Shown here: positions 1 through 5,654 of the stretch, in pieces | How positions within the stretch are numbered: position 1 is the first letter of the stretch | Layout: each line of letters opens with the position of its first letter | Assembly (NCBI GenBank): GCA_020062605.1 | Contig: JAGUWA010000115.1 | Location: forward strand, 1 to 7,122 | DNA length: 7,122 nucleotides | Direction of reading: 5' to 3' | DNA from: Parvibaculum sp. | Lineage (GTDB): Bacteria > Pseudomonadota > Alphaproteobacteria > Parvibaculales > Parvibaculaceae | The notes under the pieces: generated by a model | What the model was told of the DNA's origin: nothing | The model's database searches: none | Seen by the model: the letters and a program-made list of their open reading frames with translations, nothing else | Position numbers and translations under genes: made by a program

Positions 1-865
1 AGGGGTGGAGGGCGTCTCGCTCCGTCTCGAAAATCAGCCTACGGAGGAATTGCTCGCCCGCGTCGCCGCCGGCGGTTACGACTGCGCGGCGACGGACGGG
101 CTCCTCCTCAGGGTGATCAATCCCTATTATCCGGAGCTTGCCGAAGCCTTTGATCTGACAGGCGAAATGCCGCTCGGCTGGTTTCTGGCACCTGGCTCGG
201 AAGACCTGAAGGAGCACCTCCGCCTCTGGTTCGCCGGCACGAAAAAATCGGGTGCCCTTGCCGCGCTGGAGCGGCGCTTCTTCGGCTTCCTGCCGCTTTT
301 CGACTATGTCGACATCCGCGCCTTCAAGCGCGCGATCGATGAGCGCCTTCCGGACTACGAAAAGGCGATTCGACGTGCCGCGCGGCAAAATGGCCTTTCG
401 TGGCAACTACTTGCGGCTGTCGCCTGGCAGGAGTCGCATTGGGATCCGCACGCGAAAAGTCCCACCGGCGTGCGCGGTTTCATGATGCTGACCGAGCAGA
501 CGGCGCGCCAGCTTGGCGTCACGAACCGTCTCGATCCGCTCGAGAGCATCGATGCCGCCGCGCGCTATCTCGCTGATCTGAAAAGCAGAATTCCCGTCAG
601 CGTCGAGGAACCGGATCGCACCTGGTTCGCGCTCGCCGCCTGGAACATGGGCCTCGGTCATGTCTACGACGCGCGCGCGCTTGCCGCGCGTCTCGGCCGC
701 GACCGCGACAGTTGGACGGATCTGCGCCGTGTTCTGCCGCTTTTGAGCAATGCGGCGTATGCGGAAGGTCTCAAGCACGGGCCCGCGCGAGGCGGGCAGG
801 CCGTCCATTTCGTGCAGCAGGTGCGCACCTACATGCACATACTTGACGGTGGTGCTGGGGCTTAA
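1..865 (+). CDS. mltF: Membrane-bound lytic murein transglycosylase F (MltF), 3' part; 5' end outside window
   Basis: This enzyme cleaves the MurNAc-GlcNAc bond of peptidoglycan, forming 1,6-anhydro ends, in the periplasm at the outer membrane. The frame is open to the window edge, so the GTG at 5 is probably internal. Numbered from that GTG, residues 1-75 look like the end of the solute-binding-protein-like (SBP_bac_3) regulatory domain that MltF carries, with the conserved YYPEL and PLGWFLAPGSEDLK stretches. Residues about 98-280 are the SLT catalytic domain: FDYVDIRAF at the entry, WQESHW with the expected catalytic Glu143 (codon 431-433), SPTGVRGFMMLT, AAWNMGLGH and a C-terminal HFVQQVRTY. 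The order and spacing closely follow E. coli MltF, which is about 518 residues; here only about 287 are visible. Family assignment is firm. The N-terminal signal region cannot be seen. The gene ends in TAA and is followed by a stem-loop. Confidence 0.93.
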   Translation, partial: GVEGVSLRLENQPTEELLARVAAGGYDCAATDGLLLRVINPYYPELAEAFDLTGEMPLGWFLAPGSEDLKEHLRLWFAGTKKSGALAALERRFFGFLPLFDYVDIRAFKRAIDERLPDYEKAIRRAARQNGLSWQLLAAVAWQESHWDPHAKSPTGVRGFMMLTEQTARQLGVTNRLDPLESIDAAARYLADLKSRIPVSVEEPDRTWFALAAWNMGLGHVYDARALAARLGRDRDSWTDLRRVLPLLSNAAYAEGLKHGPARGGQAVHFVQQVRTYMHILDGGAGA

Positions 866-874
866 GCCCTTGTG

Positions 875-900
875 GCGGCTGCGACATTCCGCGCAGCCGC
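875..900 (+). terminator. Stem-loop downstream of mltF, possible weak terminator
   Basis: A perfect 9-bp GC-rich stem (GCGGCTGCG at 875-883, CGCAGCCGC at 892-900) encloses an 8-base loop and starts 9 bases after the mltF stop codon. The position fits a terminator. No T-run follows directly (the next four T's are about 23 bases on), so it may act with Rho, protect the 3' end, or not terminate at all. Confidence 0.4.
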
Positions 901-1004
901 TGCGACCAAATGACCGCTGAAGTTTTGTGGTTATTGGGCGCAGTCTCATTTCAGTGCTTTGCGCGGAGCCGCTGGGGCCGGGCGCAGCGAACTGGAGAAC
1001 GCAA

Positions 1005-1655
1005 ATGAAGACCGAACGGAAAATGGGCGCGGGCGTTGCTGCCGTCGCGCTGGGGGTGATGATGGCGGGCATGGCCGCCGCGCCTGCACAGGCAGAATTT
1101 CAGGGCAAGTCCGCGGGTGACTTCATGGTCCGCGCGCGCGCCATCGGCGTGATCCCGGACGAGTCCGCAACGGTGACCGTTCTTGGCGGCGACGTCGATG
1201 TGTCGAACGAGTGGGTGCCGGAAATCGACTTCAGCTATTTCCTGACCGACAATATCGCCCTCGAGCTCATCGCGGCGACCACAAATCATGATGTCACGCA
1301 CAGCTCGGGTCTCAGCCTCGGCGAAGTAAACCTTCTGCCGCCGACGCTTACGCTGCAGTACCACCTCATGCCCAAGGAGCGCCTCAGCCCCTATGTCGGC
1401 GCGGGCGTGAACTACACGATCTTCTACAATGAAGACGCGCCGGGCGGTGCCGTCACCAGCATCGACTACGACAACGCCTTCGGCTTCGCCCTGCAGGCCG
1501 GTGTCGACTACGCGGTCGCGGACAACTGGTACCTGAACGTCGACGTGAAGAAGATCTTCCTCTCCACTGACGTGTCCATCAACGGTGGCGCCATCACCGC
1601 GGATGTCGATCTCGACCCGTGGGTCGTCGGCTTCGGTGTCGGCTACCGCTTCTGA
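1005..1655 (+). CDS. ompW: OmpW family outer-membrane beta-barrel protein
   Basis: This is a small outer-membrane protein of the OmpW family, whose members form 8-stranded barrels with a narrow hydrophobic channel linked to passage of small hydrophobic compounds and to stress responses. The ATG at 1005 is chosen because GGAG lies 7 bases upstream (994-997) and because it yields a clean signal peptide: KTERK, a hydrophobic core, then APAQA with probable cleavage after Ala30. An in-frame GTG at 927 would add 26 residues ahead of the signal and has no such support. The 216-residue length is normal for the family. Family landmarks are LPPTLTLQYH (111-120), LSPYVGAGVNYT (127-138), the NWYLNVDVKK strand (174-183) and the C-terminal DLDPWVVGFGVGYRF, ending in the aromatic Phe expected for BAM recognition. 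It appears monocistronic, with stem-loops on both sides. The substrate is unknown. Confidence 0.92.
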   Translation: MKTERKMGAGVAAVALGVMMAGMAAAPAQAEFQGKSAGDFMVRARAIGVIPDESATVTVLGGDVDVSNEWVPEIDFSYFLTDNIALELIAATTNHDVTHSSGLSLGEVNLLPPTLTLQYHLMPKERLSPYVGAGVNYTIFYNEDAPGGAVTSIDYDNAFGFALQAGVDYAVADNWYLNVDVKKIFLSTDVSINGGAITADVDLDPWVVGFGVGYRF

Positions 1656-1678
1656 TCCTTCGGAAGTGGCTCGGAAGG

Positions 1679-1719
1679 GCCCCGCAGCGTCTCCACCGGG
1701 ACGCGGCGGGGCTTTTTTT
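1679..1719 (+). terminator. Rho-independent terminator of the ompW-family gene
   Basis: The stem is GCCCCGC (1679-1685) with GCGGGGC (1706-1712), continued after one A/G mismatch by GCGTC (1687-1691) with GACGC (1700-1704). The loop is 8 bases, and seven T's follow at 1713-1719. It begins 24 bases after the ompW stop codon and separates that gene from the monooxygenase gene. It is the only clear intrinsic terminator in the window. Confidence 0.93.
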
Positions 1720-1732
1720 GTGACTTGCCCGT

Positions 1733-1760
1733 TTGCTGGCTTGCCTCCCTTGCATTAAAT
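1733..1760 (+). promoter_or_regulatory. Possible sigma-70-like promoter for the flavin monooxygenase gene
   Basis: TTGCTG (1733-1738) and TTAAAT (1755-1760) are 16 bases apart, in the only A/T-richer stretch between the ompW terminator and the monooxygenase start. Matches to the consensus are partial (3/6 and 4/6). A promoter is expected here because the preceding terminator is strong and the gene stands alone, but these exact boxes are an inference. Confidence 0.22.
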
Positions 1761-1801
1761 GAAGCGGATCGGGGAACGGAACGAGTCAGGGAGAAGCTTC
1801 G

Positions 1802-3304
1802 GTGGGAGAATCCATCAGATCGCTGGTCGAGGGAACGGATGTGAAGACGCGCCCATTGAGCGTCGCCATTCTGGGCGCGGGCGCGGCGGGCCTCTGCATG
1901 GCCATCAAACTCCGCAATGCGGGCGTCGAGACCTTCACGATCTTCGAAAAGGCGGACAGCGTCGGCGGTACCTGGCGCGACAACACCTATCCGGGGTCGG
2001 GCTGCGATGTGCCCTCGATGCTCTATTCCTATTCCTTCGAGCCGAAGCCCGACTGGAGCCGCAAGTTCGCTCCCCAACCGGAAATTGTCGAGTATTTCGA
2101 GACGGTTGCGCGAAAGTACCGCCTCCTGCCGCATATTCGTTTCAATACCGAGATCGTGGAAGCGCGCTTCGACGAGGCCGAGGGTCTTTGGCACATACGC
2201 AGCGCGGCGGGCGAGGCGTTCACGGCGAACGTCCTGATTTCGGGCGTCGGTCAGCTCAACCGTCCGGCCTATCCGAAGATAGAAGGTTTGAACGATTTCA
2301 AGGGCGACGCCTTTCATTCCGCGCGCTGGAACCATGACGTCGATCTCAAGGCCAAGCGCGTTGGCGTCATCGGCAACGGCGCCAGCGCGATCCAGTTCGT
2401 ACCTGAAATCGCGCCCAGCGTCGGCAAGCTCACCATCTTCCAGCGCACGCCGAACTGGTGCGTGCCGAAGCCGGATCGTCCCTTCACGGAATTCGAGAAG
2501 AATCTCCATCGCGCCATTCCCGCGCTCGCGCGTCTGCAGCGCTGGTGGACCTGGATGATGCTCGAGCGCAACTACCTCGCTTTCGTGCAGGGCAGTTTCT
2601 TCGGCAAGCTGTTCGAAAGGGCGGCGTTGAAGGAGATGGAGACCCACATCAAGGATCCCGAGCTTCGCAAAAAGCTGACGCCCGACTATCCCCCCGGCTG
2701 CAAGCGCATCCTGCTCACGAACGACTGGTACCCCGCGCTCGCGCGCGACAATGTCGAGGTCGAGACGAGCCACATTGCGAGGATCACCGCGGATGCCATC
2801 GTGACGGAAGATGGCGTTTCTCATCCCGTGGACGTCATCATCCACGCGACGGGATTTGAGTCGACGGACTTTCTGGCGCCGATGAAGATTGTCGGCCGCG
2901 GCAACATTGAGCTGAACGATGTCTGGGCGCGCGGCGCGGAGGCGCATCGCGGCGTCGCGGTGGCGGGCTTTCCCAATTTCTTCATGCTCTATGGCCCCAA
3001 CACCAATCTCGGACACAACTCGATCATCTTCATGATCGAGTGCCAGGCGAACTACATCGCGCAATGCGTCGCGGCGCTTCGCAACGCCAAGCTGCGCTAC
3101 CTCGACGTCCGTAAGGAGGCGATGGAAAGCTTCAACTGCGAACTGCAGCAGGACATGCAGAAAACCGTTTGGGCGGCAGGCTGTTCGAGCTGGTACAAGA
3201 CGGCGGACGGCAAGGTCACCAACAACTGGTCGAGCTTCACCGCAAAATACTGGTGGCAGATGCGTCACCCCGACTTCGAGGAATACGCGTTCATTGCCGC
3301 CTGA
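1802..3304 (+). CDS. Flavin-containing monooxygenase, type I Baeyer-Villiger-like
   Basis: This is a predicted soluble FAD- and NADPH-dependent monooxygenase that inserts one oxygen atom into a ketone (giving an ester or lactone) or oxidises a heteroatom. Seen in the 500 residues are the FAD Rossmann motif GAGAAG (25-30), GGTW (55-58), YPGSGCDVPS with Asp69, the Baeyer-Villiger fingerprint FKGDAFHSARWNHD (166-179), the NADPH Rossmann motif GNGASA (191-196), RTPNW with Arg215-Thr216, GCKR with Lys301-Arg302, ATGF (349-352) and GPN (398-400). Asp69, Lys301 and Arg302 sit where cyclohexanone and phenylacetone monooxygenases carry their active-site Asp, NADPH-binding Lys and catalytic Arg. The fingerprint has Asn where the classical form has Pro or Asp after Trp. 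Length is usual for the family. Two GTG starts are possible: 1802 (AGGGAGAAG upstream) and 1841 (AGGGA 6 bases upstream); the second removes 13 residues ahead of the Rossmann fold. The gene appears monocistronic and converges on the transport operon. Substrate is unknown. Confidence 0.9.
   Translation: MGESIRSLVEGTDVKTRPLSVAILGAGAAGLCMAIKLRNAGVETFTIFEKADSVGGTWRDNTYPGSGCDVPSMLYSYSFEPKPDWSRKFAPQPEIVEYFETVARKYRLLPHIRFNTEIVEARFDEAEGLWHIRSAAGEAFTANVLISGVGQLNRPAYPKIEGLNDFKGDAFHSARWNHDVDLKAKRVGVIGNGASAIQFVPEIAPSVGKLTIFQRTPNWCVPKPDRPFTEFEKNLHRAIPALARLQRWWTWMMLERNYLAFVQGSFFGKLFERAALKEMETHIKDPELRKKLTPDYPPGCKRILLTNDWYPALARDNVEVETSHIARITADAIVTEDGVSHPVDVIIHATGFESTDFLAPMKIVGRGNIELNDVWARGAEAHRGVAVAGFPNFFMLYGPNTNLGHNSIIFMIECQANYIAQCVAALRNAKLRYLDVRKEAMESFNCELQQDMQKTVWAAGCSSWYKTADGKVTNNWSSFTAKYWWQMRHPDFEEYAFIAA
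1830..1834 (+). promoter_or_regulatory. Alternative ribosome binding site for the monooxygenase (start at 1841)
   Basis: AGGGA lies 6 bases before an in-frame GTG at 1841. That start would give a protein beginning MKTRPLSVAILGAG, with the short lead before the FAD fold that is common in this family. The competing upstream GTG at 1802 also has a purine-rich sequence 8 bases before it, so the true start cannot be settled from sequence alone. Confidence 0.4.
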
Positions 3305-3319
3305 CAAGACAGGCGCCGC

Positions 3320-3339
3320 TCGGGGATAAATGGCCCCGA
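3320..3339. terminator. Small hairpin after the monooxygenase gene, possible weak terminator
   Basis: TCGGGG (3320-3325) pairs with CCCCGA (3334-3339) across an 8-base loop, 15 bases after the monooxygenase stop. There is no T-run on either strand. It may help end transcription in the convergent spacer, but support is weak. Confidence 0.25.
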
Positions 3340-3368
3340 CCGTCATCGAAATGTCATGAAAATGTCAT
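3340..3368 (+). promoter_or_regulatory. Pho-box-like triple direct repeat (possible PhoB-type site)
   Basis: Three 7-base units lie in the same orientation at an exact 11-base period: CCGTCAT (3340-3346), ATGTCAT (3351-3357) and ATGTCAT (3362-3368), with spacers CGAA and GAAA. Each unit differs at one base from CTGTCAT, the half-site of the E. coli PhoB Pho box, where two half-sites are separated by a 4-base A/T-rich spacer. The odd point is its place: it sits between the 3' ends of two convergent genes, with no gene start near. No good -10 box follows in the 10-15 bases downstream. It could drive an antisense or small non-coding RNA into the barrel gene, or be chance. Confidence 0.35.
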
Positions 3369-3376
3369 CGACTTCC

Positions 3377-3395
3377 GAGCGGCAGCGAGCCGCTT
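3377..3395. terminator. Hairpin in the convergent spacer, possible bidirectional 3'-end element
   Basis: AGCGGC (3378-3383) pairs with GCCGCT (3389-3394) across a 5-base loop, with a G-T pair extending the stem by one. It lies between the two convergent coding regions, where both transcripts must stop. It lacks a T-run in either direction. The remaining spacer up to 3459 shows only a weak GGCCGG/CCGGTC hairpin close behind the stop of the minus-strand gene. Confidence 0.25.
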
Positions 3396-3459
3396 CCGGA
3401 CAAGTGTGACGACCGAAAATTAGGGTGCGCGTTTCCCGACCGGATTTCCCGGCCTGATT

Positions 3460-4662
3460 TCAGAAATACCGGGCGATGCGAAGCTGGATGAAGTCGTCGT
3501 CGCTGTAGGAAAAGATCGGATCCGAACGGGGCACGTTGCCGAAAAACCTTGCTTCGAGGCTCACAAAATAATCCTCGCCGAAGCGCCGTTCCGCCTCCAC
3601 GGAAAATCCGAACCCTTGCGTGTCGAGATCGACGGTCGTGCCGGCGAGGACCGCTGTGGAGGCCTCGTCGTTGGGTGTCCAGCGGAGCGCCAGGAAGAGG
3701 TCGTTCGCGAACGGGTTCTGACTGTTCGCGCCGCGGTCGTCCCAGACATATTCCGCGACCAGCCCGACATCGGACGGCGTGTCGAAGATTCCATACAACG
3801 TGTATTCGATGCCGCCGGTCGCCTGCAGGTTCTGCTCGTCGAGCTGGTCCTGCCAGAACCCTTCGAACTTGTAGAGCCATGCGCCGGACGTCGCCTGAAT
3901 GTCCGTGCTGATGCGGTCAGTCTGCACGTAGTAGGGGATGAGGACCAGCCGCCCACCCGAATCAAGGCCCGGAACCATGATGGGATTTCGGTTCGTACCT
4001 CGAAAGTAGCTCGCTCCCACGTCCCATATGTCGAACGTGTTGTTGTAGCGCAGGGCGAAGTCGAGATGCCGCTGTTTCGCGCCGCTCTCGTATTTCGTCT
4101 GCGTTTCATCGACGGGAATGTCGAAGGCCGGCCGGCCGGAAAGGCTTGGAAAGGTACGCTCGCGAAAGTAGGGAAGCAGATATCCTGTGAATGTACCGAT
4201 CTCCCATGCCGACGACACCATCGCCATGGGTTGGCCGAGCTTCTCCTCGCCGTCGATGCTTTCCACAAGGTCCGTCTGGTTGACGATGTCGACGAGGTGG
4301 ACCGCTTCGGTCACGCCCCAGAAGACCTTGTCCATGCCGATCCGGAATTCCCAATTATCGACGACGCGGGCATATTTCGCTTCGCGCATGTCGACATGAG
4401 AGCGGTTGCCATCGCGCAGGTCCCAGCGAGCGAAGGGCTTCACGACGATCCACTGGTTCGAATTGTCCCAGAAACTTTCGAATGTCACTTCGGCTGCGGC
4501 GGATGTATTCCATCGGCGCTGCTCGTTGCCGCTGGCGCTTTGCGTGAATATCTGGACTTCCGGTTCCACATAGCCGGTCACACTGGTTTCGCCGGCGTGG
4601 ACGGCCGTCGCCGCCGTTGCAATCGTCAGTGCCGCTGTCGCGCCGATAACGCTGAATTTCAT
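3460..4662 (-). CDS. Predicted outer-membrane beta-barrel protein of the RND/LolA-like operon
   Basis: This is a 400-residue secreted protein, probably an outer-membrane beta-barrel. ATG at 4662 is chosen over a GTG four codons earlier because a GGGGGA stretch lies about 5 bases upstream and MKFS leads straight into a signal peptide (core ALTIATAATA, likely cleavage after VHA, residue 23). The mature part alternates polar and hydrophobic residues in many short amphipathic strands rich in Trp, Tyr and Phe, with Asp/Asn/Gly turns. It ends in RIARYF, a C-terminal aromatic typical of BAM substrates. The most distinctive block is residues 108-146 (IGMDKVFWGVTEA, then HLVDIVNQTDL, then GEEKLGQPM), which resembles porin-like proteins of the DUF1302 or alginate-export type; I cannot name the family with certainty. 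It is the last gene of a minus-strand operon after an RND-type transporter and a LolA-like protein, which suggests it is the outer-membrane exit, entry or acceptor of that pathway. Confidence 0.82.
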   Translation of the reverse strand: MKFSVIGATAALTIATAATAVHAGETSVTGYVEPEVQIFTQSASGNEQRRWNTSAAAEVTFESFWDNSNQWIVVKPFARWDLRDGNRSHVDMREAKYARVVDNWEFRIGMDKVFWGVTEAVHLVDIVNQTDLVESIDGEEKLGQPMAMVSSAWEIGTFTGYLLPYFRERTFPSLSGRPAFDIPVDETQTKYESGAKQRHLDFALRYNNTFDIWDVGASYFRGTNRNPIMVPGLDSGGRLVLIPYYVQTDRISTDIQATSGAWLYKFEGFWQDQLDEQNLQATGGIEYTLYGIFDTPSDVGLVAEYVWDDRGANSQNPFANDLFLALRWTPNDEASTAVLAGTTVDLDTQGFGFSVEAERRFGEDYFVSLEARFFGNVPRSDPIFSYSDDDFIQLRIARYF

Positions 4663-4683
4663 TCGATCCCCCACCCTCGGTCA

Positions 4684-4722
4684 CCACGACCCGCAGTGCC
4701 GGACAGGCACTTTGGATCGTGG
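4684..4722 (-). other. Two-part intercistronic stem-loop
   Basis: This nearly self-complementary 39-base element lies between the LolA-like stop and the barrel-gene start. On the transcribed strand the outer 9-bp stem (CCACGATCC with GGGTCGTGG, one G-U pair) is followed by a 2x2 internal loop and an inner 6-bp stem (AGTGCC with GGCACT) closed by the 5-base loop TGTCC. No T-run follows, so it is unlikely to be a standard intrinsic terminator. Such structures between cistrons can stabilise or process mRNA, or partly attenuate expression of the downstream gene; its role here is inferred only. Confidence 0.6.
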
Positions 4723-4742
4723 CGTTCATGCTTCGTCTTCGC

Positions 4743-5591
4743 TCAGCGAGCGCGCTTGAGCGCGTTGGTGCTGAAGTCGTTCTGCGTCAACCCGTTGCCG
4801 AAGCTGTACTCTTCCCAGGTCAGCCGGGTCGATTTTCCCGTGACGACGTTCTCCATGAAGAGATCGTGCGCGCGCCAGAACTTGTCCTTATAGAGACGGT
4901 AATCGTCGAAGGCGAGAGTCTTCAGAAGCTGATCCTTGCGATCGAAGTACTCGACCCGGCGCGGCTGATAGTCGGTCGTGTCGGTCCATACGATCTGGCG
5001 CGTATATCCGGAATGCTCGTATTCGGGGTAGCGCTCGGTCACATGACAGGTGCGGTCAGCCACAGGCGCGGGACATGCCTCGTCTCTCAGCCACTTGTAG
5101 GTGTACTTGCCGACTTCGGTGGACGAGAAGTCCTCGAATGCGAATTCGCTGCCCATGAAGGGGCCGGATTTGTTGACCGAGGAAATGCGCTTCACGCGTT
5201 TGACGGCCGGCAGGTACATCCACTGGTCGTCCGGCTCGAGGATCTTCGCATAGGTGAGAAGTGCGGTGCCGTCCACGTCGCGCGGCTTGTCGAAGACGTT
5301 CAGCGTCCAGTCGCCTTCCTCGGCATTCGGATTCTCGAGCGTCATGGAGCGCAGCTCGCGCTCGCTCGTCTCTCCATAGGCATTTTCCAGGATCATCTTC
5401 ATCGACGCCTTGGTGTCGCCGAAGCCCTGATTGCGGCGATCGGTTTCCTCGGCGATCGCAAGGCCCTTGGCCGTCGGATCCTCAGGCAGGGAGACGCTGT
5501 CCGCGGCGCGAACGGCGGCGGGCGCCAGCATCAGCGTGGCAAGGGCGAGGGCCCTCCCGAAGCGGCCGTACGACCAGTCTTGTATATGCAT
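4743..5591 (-). CDS. Periplasmic LolA-like (outer membrane lipoprotein-sorting type) protein
   Basis: This 282-residue exported protein belongs to the LolA-like family usually annotated as outer membrane lipoprotein-sorting protein and often encoded beside RND/MMPL transporters. It starts at ATG 5591, with a strong GGAGG 5 bases upstream. A signal peptide spans about residues 1-29 (GRFGR, hydrophobic ALALATLMLAPAA, then VRA). Family landmarks are GLAIAEETDRRNQGFGD (43-59), a strand-rich stretch with DGTALLTY (107-114), DDQWMYLPAVKRVKRI (121-136), SSVNKSGPFMGSEFAFEDFS (137-156) and TYKW (164-167). LolA-type folds form an open half-barrel with a hydrophobic cavity, so it probably ferries a lipid or lipidated partner across the periplasm. 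Cys173 and Cys182 could form a disulfide in an inserted loop. It is not canonical LolA: it is longer and sits with a transporter and a barrel rather than alone. The cargo is unknown. Confidence 0.88.
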   Translation of the reverse strand: MHIQDWSYGRFGRALALATLMLAPAAVRAADSVSLPEDPTAKGLAIAEETDRRNQGFGDTKASMKMILENAYGETSERELRSMTLENPNAEEGDWTLNVFDKPRDVDGTALLTYAKILEPDDQWMYLPAVKRVKRISSVNKSGPFMGSEFAFEDFSSTEVGKYTYKWLRDEACPAPVADRTCHVTERYPEYEHSGYTRQIVWTDTTDYQPRRVEYFDRKDQLLKTLAFDDYRLYKDKFWRAHDLFMENVVTGKSTRLTWEEYSFGNGLTQNDFSTNALKRAR

Positions 5592-5596
5592 TTGAT

Positions 5597-5601
5597 CCTC
5601 C
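5597..5601 (-). promoter_or_regulatory. Strong ribosome binding site of the LolA-like gene
   Basis: GGAGG on the minus strand lies 5 bases before the ATG at 5591 and fixes that start. A small hairpin (TCTCC, loop GCC, GGAGA; 5615-5627) lies just upstream in the 63-base gap that follows the transporter stop codon. No terminator is visible in this gap, in line with co-transcription. Confidence 0.75.
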
Positions 5602-5654
5602 AGTTTGTTCCAGCTCTCCGGCGGAGATGTTTTGTCGTGTTGTCGCGTTCCCGT

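Noticed and set aside
927..1004. Upstream GTG start for the OmpW-family gene at 927
   Set aside because: It would place 26 residues ahead of a proper signal peptide, while ATG 1005 has GGAG at good spacing and starts directly with the signal.
1643..3346. A 567-codon open frame on the minus strand, opposite the monooxygenase gene
   Set aside because: It is fully antisense to a gene with clear FAD and NADPH motifs, has low-complexity Arg/Ala/Glu-rich composition and no good ribosome binding site. It is a shadow frame.
3169..3423. A small 84-codon plus-strand frame running out of the monooxygenase gene through the Pho-box-like repeats
   Set aside because: Most of it overlaps the real gene in another frame and no ribosome binding site supports its start. 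I see no sign that it is translated.
3616..4893. A 425-codon open frame on the plus strand, opposite the barrel gene
   Set aside because: It spans the barrel gene, the operon gap and the end of the LolA-like gene on the opposite strand, with no recognisable domain. It is also a third-position GC shadow.
5615..5627. Short TCTCC/GGAGA hairpin before the LolA-like ribosome binding site, considered as a riboswitch or terminator
   Set aside because: Only 5 bp with a 3-base loop, no U-tract and no aptamer-like structure. It is too weak to claim a function.
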